DNA of 64,000 nt, from contig NZ_CP063374.1 in assembly GCF_015160875.1 (NCBI RefSeq), positions 7,381,501 to 7,445,500 on the forward strand. The letters run 5' to 3'. The stretch comes from Streptomyces chromofuscus. Lineage in GTDB: Bacteria; Actinomycetota; Actinomycetes; Streptomycetales; Streptomycetaceae. Of the stretch, positions 58,433-64,000 are shown piece after piece (within the stretch, counting starts at the first letter, position 1; every line of letters starts with the position of its first letter). A model generated the notes under the pieces. The model searched no databases. It saw only the letters and a list, made by a program, of their open reading frames with translations, and was not told the DNA's origin. Made by a program: the position numbers and the translations under genes.

Positions 58433-60771
58433 TCACACAGGGGGCGTACGCCGTCGAGCCGTGGACGGTGCGGGAGACGGACCTCAGGCTCGACGTGCTG
58501 GCACAGAGCGAGTCCGTGTTCGCGCTGTCCAACGGCCACGTCGGCTGGCGCGGCAACCTCGACGAGGGCGAGCCGCACGGCCTGCCCGGCTCGTACCTCA
58601 ACGGGGTGCACGAGCTGCATCCGCTGCCGTACGCCGAGGCCGGGTACGGCTATCCGGAGTCCGGTCAGACGGTCATCAACGTCACCAACGGCAAGGTGGT
58701 CCGGCTCCTGGTCGACGACGAGCCGTTCGACCTGCGCTACGGGCGGCTCGTCGCGCACGAGCGCACGCTGGACCTGCGCCGGGGCGTCCTGGAGCGGGTC
58801 TGCGAGTGGACCTCGCCGGCCGGGAGGACGGTGCGGGTGCGCTCGACGCGGCTGGTGTCGCTCACGCAGCGGGCGATCGCCGCCGTGGCGTACGAGGTGG
58901 AGCCCGTGGACAGCCGCACGCGGGTGGTGATCCAGTCGGAGCTGGTCGCCAACGAGAGCCTGCCCGAGCCGAACGGCGACCCGCGAGCCGCCCGGGCGCT
59001 GAAGTCGCCGCTGGAGCCGGAGGAGGACTTCGCCGACGGCCTGCGCCTGCGTCTGGTGCACCGCACCCGGCGCAGCGGCCTGCGCGTCGCCGTGGCCGCC
59101 GACCACGTCGTCTCCGGCCCCGAGCGCACGACCACCCACAGCGAGAGCAACGTGGACGTGTCCCGCCTGACCGTCACCTCCGTGCTCGACCCCGGACAGC
59201 GGCTGCGGTTGGAGAAGCTGGTCGCGCACGGCTGGTCCGGCGCCCGCTCCCGGCCCGCGATGAGCGACCAGGTCGAGGCGGCGCTGGCGGCGGCCGCGCA
59301 CAGCGGCTGGCAGGGGCTGCTCGACGAACAGCGCGCCTGTCTGGACGAATTCTGGGGGCGGGCCGACGTCGAGGTCGACGGCGACGAGGAGATCCAGCAG
59401 GCGGTCCGCTTCGCCCTCTTCCACGTCCTGCAGGCCGGCGCCCGCGCGGAGGGGCGGGCGATCCCGGCGAAGGGCCTGACCGGCTCCGGCTACGACGGCC
59501 ACGCCTTCTGGGACAGCGAGACCTTCGTACTGCCCCTGCTGACCTACACCTCGCCCGACGCGGTCGCCGAGGCGCTGCGCTGGCGGCAGAACACGCTGCC
59601 CGCCGCCCGGGAACGCGCCGCCCAACTCGGGCTGCGCGGCGCCGCGTTCCCCTGGCGCACGATCGACGGCTCCGAGGGCTCGGCGTACTGGCCCGCCGGG
59701 ACCGCCGCCTTCCACGTCAACGCCGACATAGCCGATGCCGTGGTCCGCTACGTCGCGGCGACCGGCGACCGCGACTTCGAACGGGACACGGGCGTGGAAC
59801 TGCTGGTGGAGACCGCCCGGTTGTGGCGCTCCCTCGGTCACCACGACCACCGCGGCGCCTTCCACATCGACGGGGTCACCGGCCCGGACGAGTACAGCGC
59901 GATCGCCGACGACAACACGTACACCAACCTGATGGCCCGGGCGAACCTGCTGGCCGCCGCCGACGTGGTCGAACGCCACCCGGAACAGGCCGCGCGGATG
60001 GACGTGGACGACGAGGAGAGCGCCGCCTGGCGCGACGCCGCCGGCGCGATGAACATCCCGTACAACGACGACCTCGGCGTGCACGAGCAGCACGCGGGCT
60101 TCACCCGTTACCAGCGCTGGGACTTCGCGGCGACCGGCCCCGACCGCTTCCCGCTGATGCTGCACTTCCCGTACTTCGACCTGTACCGCAAGCAGGTCGT
60201 CAAGCAGGCGGACCTGGTCCTGGCGCTGTACACCTGCGGCAGCCACTTCGACGACGAGCAGATCGCCCGCAACTTCGCCTACTACGAGCCGCTCACGGTC
60301 CGGGACTCCTCGCTCTCCGCCTGCGTGCAGGCCGTGATCGCCGCCCAGGCCGGCCACCTCGGCCTCGCCTACGACTACACCGTCGAGGCGGCCCTGATGG
60401 ACCTGGCCGACCTGGAGCAGAACACCCGCGACGGGCTGCACATCGCGTCGCTGGCCGGTACGTGGACGGCGCTGGTCGCCGGTTTCGGCGGTATGCGGCG
60501 CGACGGCGACACGCTCGGCTTCGCACCCCGGCTGCCCGAACGGTTCAGCCGGCTCGCCTTCACCATCCAGCTCCTCGACCGCCGCCTGCGCGTGGAGATC
60601 ACCCCCGACAAGGCCACGTACACCCTGCTGTCCGGCCCACCCCTGAGGATCGGCCACCACGGCGAGTCCCTGAGCGTCGGCACGGACAGCCCCGCCGTCC
60701 GCACGGTCCCCCCGGCGCCAGTCCGCCCGACCCCCGAACAGCCCCCGCACCGCACACCGAACGCCCGCTGA
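58429..60771 (+). CDS. GH65 disaccharide phosphorylase or hydrolase (maltose/trehalose/kojibiose type)
   Basis: 780 residues of glycoside hydrolase family 65: N-terminal beta-sandwich (about 1-270), linker, (alpha/alpha)6 catalytic domain with GYDGHAFWDSETFVLPLLTY and the general acid Glu488 in VTGPDEYSA, the phosphate-site region YDYTVEAALMDLADLEQNTR with HIASLAGTW, and a C-terminal beta domain. Fused operon partner beta-phosphoglucomutase makes a phosphorylase that releases beta-glucose 1-phosphate most likely. Which disaccharide it uses cannot be read from sequence. The C-terminal 40 residues are Pro-rich. Confidence 0.91.
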   Translation: MITQGAYAVEPWTVRETDLRLDVLAQSESVFALSNGHVGWRGNLDEGEPHGLPGSYLNGVHELHPLPYAEAGYGYPESGQTVINVTNGKVVRLLVDDEPFDLRYGRLVAHERTLDLRRGVLERVCEWTSPAGRTVRVRSTRLVSLTQRAIAAVAYEVEPVDSRTRVVIQSELVANESLPEPNGDPRAARALKSPLEPEEDFADGLRLRLVHRTRRSGLRVAVAADHVVSGPERTTTHSESNVDVSRLTVTSVLDPGQRLRLEKLVAHGWSGARSRPAMSDQVEAALAAAAHSGWQGLLDEQRACLDEFWGRADVEVDGDEEIQQAVRFALFHVLQAGARAEGRAIPAKGLTGSGYDGHAFWDSETFVLPLLTYTSPDAVAEALRWRQNTLPAARERAAQLGLRGAAFPWRTIDGSEGSAYWPAGTAAFHVNADIADAVVRYVAATGDRDFERDTGVELLVETARLWRSLGHHDHRGAFHIDGVTGPDEYSAIADDNTYTNLMARANLLAAADVVERHPEQAARMDVDDEESAAWRDAAGAMNIPYNDDLGVHEQHAGFTRYQRWDFAATGPDRFPLMLHFPYFDLYRKQVVKQADLVLALYTCGSHFDDEQIARNFAYYEPLTVRDSSLSACVQAVIAAQAGHLGLAYDYTVEAALMDLADLEQNTRDGLHIASLAGTWTALVAGFGGMRRDGDTLGFAPRLPERFSRLAFTIQLLDRRLRVEITPDKATYTLLSGPPLRIGHHGESLSVGTDSPAVRTVPPAPVRPTPEQPPHRTPNAR

Positions 60772-60809
60772 ACCCCGGTGCCGCCCGGCACGGGCGCGTG
60801 CGTCGGGGT

Positions 60810-61526
60810 TCAGCCGGGGAGCGGGCGCGGCGCCAGGGCCCGCTCCACCGTCCCGCCCCGGCCGTCCGGCTCCACCCGGTACAGATGGGCGTCCGGCGCG
60901 CGCGTCACCGCCTCCGTCAGCTCCCCGTCCGTGAACAGCGCCCCCACCCCGTCGTCCAGCGCCCACCCGGCGGGCAGCGCGCCGCTCGCCACCGCCTCCC
61001 GGTACGAGGGGCGGCGGCCCGGTTCGCTGTCGTAGTGCGGGCAGACCGACCCGGGGAGCAGGCCCAGGCCGTCCGCCAGGAAGGTCAGCGGGCCGAAGGA
61101 GTCGGTGTGCGAGCCCTCGGCCCAGCAGTTGGCGCCGGCGCTGATCCCGCAGAGCAGGGTCCCGCCGCCGCAGGCCTCGGCGAGCAGCCGGTCGACGCCG
61201 TGCGTGCGCCAGACGGCCAGCAGGTTCGCGGTGTTGCCGCCGCCGACGTACACCACGTCCTGCGCGAGCAGGAACGCCCGCAGCTCCGGGTCGGCCAACT
61301 CCCGTCGGAACAGCGGCAGTACCGTCGCCTCGCACCGCCGTCGTCCGAACGCGTCGAGGAACCGCTCGACGTAGGCGGGCGCGTCGCCGCTCGCGGTGGG
61401 CACGAAGCACACCCTCGGCCGGGCCGCACGTGCGTGGCCGAGCACCCAGTCGTCCAGCAGTCCGTCCTCGTCCGTGGAGAAGCCTCCGCCGAGCAGGGCC
61501 AGACGGAGTGGGGGAGCGGCGGTCAC
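60810..61526 (-). CDS. Peptidase E-type (S51) serine peptidase
   Basis: 238 residues of family S51: LALLGGGFST, RVCFVPTASGDAPAYVERFL, DVVYVGGGNTANLLAVWRTH, nucleophile Ser129 in GISAGANCW, and the catalytic region ending in AVTRAPDAHLYRVEPDG. Such enzymes cleave Asp-X dipeptides or cyanophycin-like substrates in the cytoplasm. The GTG start has GGAAGG six bases upstream. It converges with the GH65 gene. Confidence 0.9.
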   Translation of the reverse strand: MTAAPPLRLALLGGGFSTDEDGLLDDWVLGHARAARPRVCFVPTASGDAPAYVERFLDAFGRRRCEATVLPLFRRELADPELRAFLLAQDVVYVGGGNTANLLAVWRTHGVDRLLAEACGGGTLLCGISAGANCWAEGSHTDSFGPLTFLADGLGLLPGSVCPHYDSEPGRRPSYREAVASGALPAGWALDDGVGALFTDGELTEAVTRAPDAHLYRVEPDGRGGTVERALAPRPLPG

Positions 61527-61575
61527 GGCGTGCCTTCCGGAGGCGGGGACTGGAGCGCGTTCAGTCTGCCAGGGG

Positions 61576-62529
61576 TCACACCCGCAGCTGGCCCCGCCAT
61601 TTGGTGATCTCCTTCGTCGGTTCCCCGGTGTACGACCACGGCGTGCGCGTGAACCGGCGTCCGAGCAGCCGCAGCAGTTCGGCCGCGACGTCCTGGGCGC
61701 CGGCGTGACAGGCCCCGTGGGCGAGGTAGTTGAGGTCGCGCAGCTCGACCGGGGTGACCGGGGTGTCCGGGCGTTCCAGGATCCAGCGCTGCCAGGTGCG
61801 GCGTACGTCGCTGACGGCGCCGTCGTGGTCCCAGTGCTGCCCGAGCCCGACGGCGGAGTGACGGCCGCGGGCGGCGTCCAGTGCGTAGCGGAACTCCTCG
61901 ACGCGGGCGTACTGCACCAGCACGGGCAGCGCGCAGCCCGGCGGGGCCACTCCGGCGGCCTCGCGGGCGAAGTCGTACATCAGGCCGTGGGTGCCGTGCC
62001 AGCGGGAGGAGTAGTAGTGCAGGACCTGGAGGTGGCCCTCGATGCTGTACGGGTCACGCCGGTGCAACTCGTCCCACCAGCGGGCCAGTTCCCCGCGCCG
62101 CACCCCCTGCGGGTAGAGGCGGGCCACGGAGATCAGCGACACCAGCGGCGTCGGGTCCGCGGGGTACGCCTCCGTGGCCCGCACGCACGCCAGGACGGCG
62201 CCGTCGATGCGCTCCCGGTCGATCGGCACGCCCCGCCCGGCCGCGATGGCCAGGTCGAACGCCCGGGCCGTCTCGGTCGCGGCCCGCAGCACCAGCGCGT
62301 CGGCGCTTCGGGGTTCGGCGGCCAGCCAGGACTCCACCGCCGAACTGCCCGCGCAGGCCTGCGCGAGCAGCCGCACCCGGTGGCCCCGCAGGGCCCAGTC
62401 GGCGCCGGTGGACCGCAGCAGCTCACGCAGCCCCTGCCAGCGGCCGATGACGATGTCGTGGCGGGCCGCGGTGAGGTCCGCGTCCCCGCAGTCGGGGTCG
62501 AAGTCGGGGACGAAGCGGTCGCGCGCCAT
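61576..62529 (-). CDS. DUF4034-like helical-repeat protein
   Basis: 317 residues, mostly alpha-helical with repeat-like pairs: WQGLRELLRSTGADWALRGH, SADALVLRAATETARAFDLA, DPYSIEGHLQVLHYYSSRWH, RDLNYLAHGACHAGAQDVAA. I associate it with DUF4034-type actinobacterial proteins; function unknown. It begins 13 bases after the permease gene with GAGAGA before the ATG, so it shares that transcript. Confidence 0.75.
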   Translation of the reverse strand: MARDRFVPDFDPDCGDADLTAARHDIVIGRWQGLRELLRSTGADWALRGHRVRLLAQACAGSSAVESWLAAEPRSADALVLRAATETARAFDLAIAAGRGVPIDRERIDGAVLACVRATEAYPADPTPLVSLISVARLYPQGVRRGELARWWDELHRRDPYSIEGHLQVLHYYSSRWHGTHGLMYDFAREAAGVAPPGCALPVLVQYARVEEFRYALDAARGRHSAVGLGQHWDHDGAVSDVRRTWQRWILERPDTPVTPVELRDLNYLAHGACHAGAQDVAAELLRLLGRRFTRTPWSYTGEPTKEITKWRGQLRV

Positions 62530-62542
62530 CGAGGTCTCTCTC

Positions 62543-64000
62543 TCAGAAGTCGGTGGAGAGACCCTCGTGGCTGCGGGAGGTCGCGACCGCGTGGCCGCCG
62601 GGCGGGTAGTCCGGAGCGATGGCGCGGGTCGCGTCCAGGCGGTCCGGGCGGTAGTAGTCGCTGCCCCGGTGCCGGTACCAGAGCATCGGGACCAGGCCCA
62701 CGGCGAGCCCGCCGACGCCGATCGCCACCGCGGTCGCGCTCAACTCGCCCAGCGACTCCACGAAGACCCAGAACATGAACAGCGAGCCGAGCAGCGGCCA
62801 CACCCCGCCGAGCACGAAGTGCACCGGCGAGCGGAGCAGCATCCCGCGGTAGGCGACGACCGCGGCGAGACCGGCCAGGCCGTAGTACACGGCGATCTGC
62901 AGTCCGATCGCGGAGATGGCCTCGGACAGGATGTCGCCCACCGAGCCCAGCGCGTTGGCGGCGGCGAACATCGCCAGCGCCACCGCGCCGACCACGGTGA
63001 TCGCCACCCACGGCGTGTTCCACCGGCGGTGCACCCGGCCCAGCGCGGCCGGCATCGTCCGGTCCCGGCCCATCGCGAACAGCGACCGCGTCACCTGGAT
63101 CAGGGTCGTCTCCAGCGTGGCGACCGTCGACAGCATCACCGCCACGACGATCAGCCTCCCGCCCCAGCCCGGCCAGATCTCGTCGCCGAGCACGGCCAGC
63201 ACGTCGGCGCCGTTCTCCTCGATCTGCCGGGCGGACAGCACGATGTTCACCGCGATGGTGAACACCAGGAACAGCAGGAACACGATGCCGACGCCGATGA
63301 GTCCGGCGAGGCCCGTCGTACGGCGGCTGTTGCGGGTCTCCTCGCTGAGGTTGCAGGTGACGTCCCAGCCCCAGTAGTAGAAGGCGGCGACCAGCGCGCC
63401 CGACGCGAAGCCCGACAGGCCGTCGAAGTGGCCGAAGCCGAGCCAGGACCAGTCGAACGCGCGCGCGTTGTCCGAGTGCAGCAGCGCCAGCAGCGCGAAC
63501 ACGGCCAGGACGACCAGCTCGACACCCGACATCAGCAGCTGCGCGCGCACGGTCAGCCGCGCGCCCCCGAGCACCACCAGCAGCATCACCAGGAACCAGC
63601 CCGCGCCGACCACCGAGGCGAGCGCCGTGTCGTCCGCCAGGTCCCCGTCGAACAGGGCCAGCGTCATCGACCCCGCGGGCAGCGAACCGGCCACCATGAA
63701 GATGGTCGCCGACACCACCAGTGCCCAGCCGCTGATGAACCCCAGGAACGGGTGGAGGGTACGGCCCACCCAGGAGTAACTGGCGCCCGCGTTCACGTCG
63801 ATGCGGCTGAGATAACTGAACGCCAGCGCGATCCCCAGCATGGGGATCGCGCAGTACAGCAGAGCCGCCGGGCCGGCCAGCCCCACCGCCCCGAACAGAA
63901 CGGCCGTGGTCGCGGCCAGCGAGTACGCCGGGGCGCTGCCCGCGACCGCCATCACCACGGTGTCGAACGTACCGAGGGCACCTGCCTGGAGCCCTCTGCC
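62543..64000 (-). CDS. APC-superfamily amino-acid permease (5' end outside window)
   Basis: At least 485 residues and twelve or more membrane helices. The frame has no stop up to the window edge and reads LQAGALGTFDTVVMAVAGSA, the conserved first helix of amino-acid/polyamine permeases, so the true start lies a short way beyond 64000. Other hallmarks: NAGASYSWVGRTLHPFLGFI, ALVAAFYYWGWDVTCNLSEE, VTRSLFAMGRDRTMPAALGR. It should import an amino acid or amine with H+ or Na+. The GTG at 63958 is not the start. Confidence 0.9.
   Translation of the reverse strand, partial: GRGLQAGALGTFDTVVMAVAGSAPAYSLAATTAVLFGAVGLAGPAALLYCAIPMLGIALAFSYLSRIDVNAGASYSWVGRTLHPFLGFISGWALVVSATIFMVAGSLPAGSMTLALFDGDLADDTALASVVGAGWFLVMLLVVLGGARLTVRAQLLMSGVELVVLAVFALLALLHSDNARAFDWSWLGFGHFDGLSGFASGALVAAFYYWGWDVTCNLSEETRNSRRTTGLAGLIGVGIVFLLFLVFTIAVNIVLSARQIEENGADVLAVLGDEIWPGWGGRLIVVAVMLSTVATLETTLIQVTRSLFAMGRDRTMPAALGRVHRRWNTPWVAITVVGAVALAMFAAANALGSVGDILSEAISAIGLQIAVYYGLAGLAAVVAYRGMLLRSPVHFVLGGVWPLLGSLFMFWVFVESLGELSATAVAIGVGGLAVGLVPMLWYRHRGSDYYRPDRLDATRAIAPDYPPGGHAVATSRSHEGLSTDF

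Overview
The window is very GC-rich DNA (roughly 70%) with GTG/TTG starts, short spacers and many 1- to 4-base gene overlaps. It carries gene families typical of Streptomyces: S-(hydroxymethyl)mycothiol dehydrogenase, a Streptomyces subtilisin-inhibitor-like protein, several SpoIIE-type PP2C phosphatases, streptogrisin-type S1 proteases, and SAM-methyltransferases of the DUF574 type. The inhibitor gene and a nearby peptide-export cluster recall the left chromosome arm of S. coelicolor; that is from memory and was not searched. About ten decayed or chimeric gene remnants and one dead insertion sequence fit an arm (accessory) region rather than the chromosome core. No tRNA, rRNA or CRISPR array was seen.

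Layout. 1-11 kb: a pseudo-protease (catalytic His and Ser both replaced), an NAD(P)-binding protein, a GAF/PAS/PP2C phosphatase, an FMN lactate-oxidase-type enzyme, the protease inhibitor, then a redox/stress block (CDGSH Fe-S protein, HemK2-type methyltransferase, haem-oxygenase-fold protein, flavodoxin-like protein, Ppx/GppA). 11.4-17.6 kb: a four-gene operon encoding a double-glycine precursor peptide, an HlyD-type adaptor, a C39 peptidase-ABC transporter and a second NHLP-type ABC transporter, with no modifying enzyme. 18-27.7 kb: hotdog protein, secreted S1 protease, two regulator remnants fused together, two more PP2C proteins, a lanthipeptide-synthetase remnant and a CBS protein. 27.7-42.6 kb: metallophosphatase, XdhC, a ribosomal-protection (Tet-type) GTPase with a candidate leader peptide, a secreted beta-propeller, FolD, an ABC exporter, and a mycothiol-dependent formaldehyde-detoxification operon. 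42.8-50 kb: L,D-transpeptidase, membrane-anchored S1 protease, methyltransferase, MalY-type lyase, F420 enzyme, and a Zn-ribbon OB-fold protein with a TetR regulator whose two promoter regions share a paired palindrome. 49.6-55 kb: STAS-ANTAR, winged-helix and ANTAR-PP2C signalling genes, and an RpiR regulator. 55.5-57 kb: an IS701-type element inserted at a stop codon. 57-64 kb: HAD phosphomutase/GH65 phosphorylase operon, peptidase E, and the start of an amino-acid permease operon.

How it fits together. Signalling is dominated by partner-switching parts: four PP2C phosphatases, one with its own anti-sigma kinase domain, plus STAS and ANTAR domains, but no sigma-factor gene. Several stress-like genes share a GGGTAC element 9-11 bases before the start codon, which resembles the -10 of Streptomyces SigB-type promoters. 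The extracellular side is proteolytic: two apparently active trypsin-like proteases, one dead relative and one inhibitor with Arg at P1.

The strongest candidates for something undescribed are the Cys-free, internally duplicated double-glycine peptide with its dedicated export operon, the overlapping leader ORF before the Tet-type gene, the GGGTAC promoter set, and the paired TetR operators.
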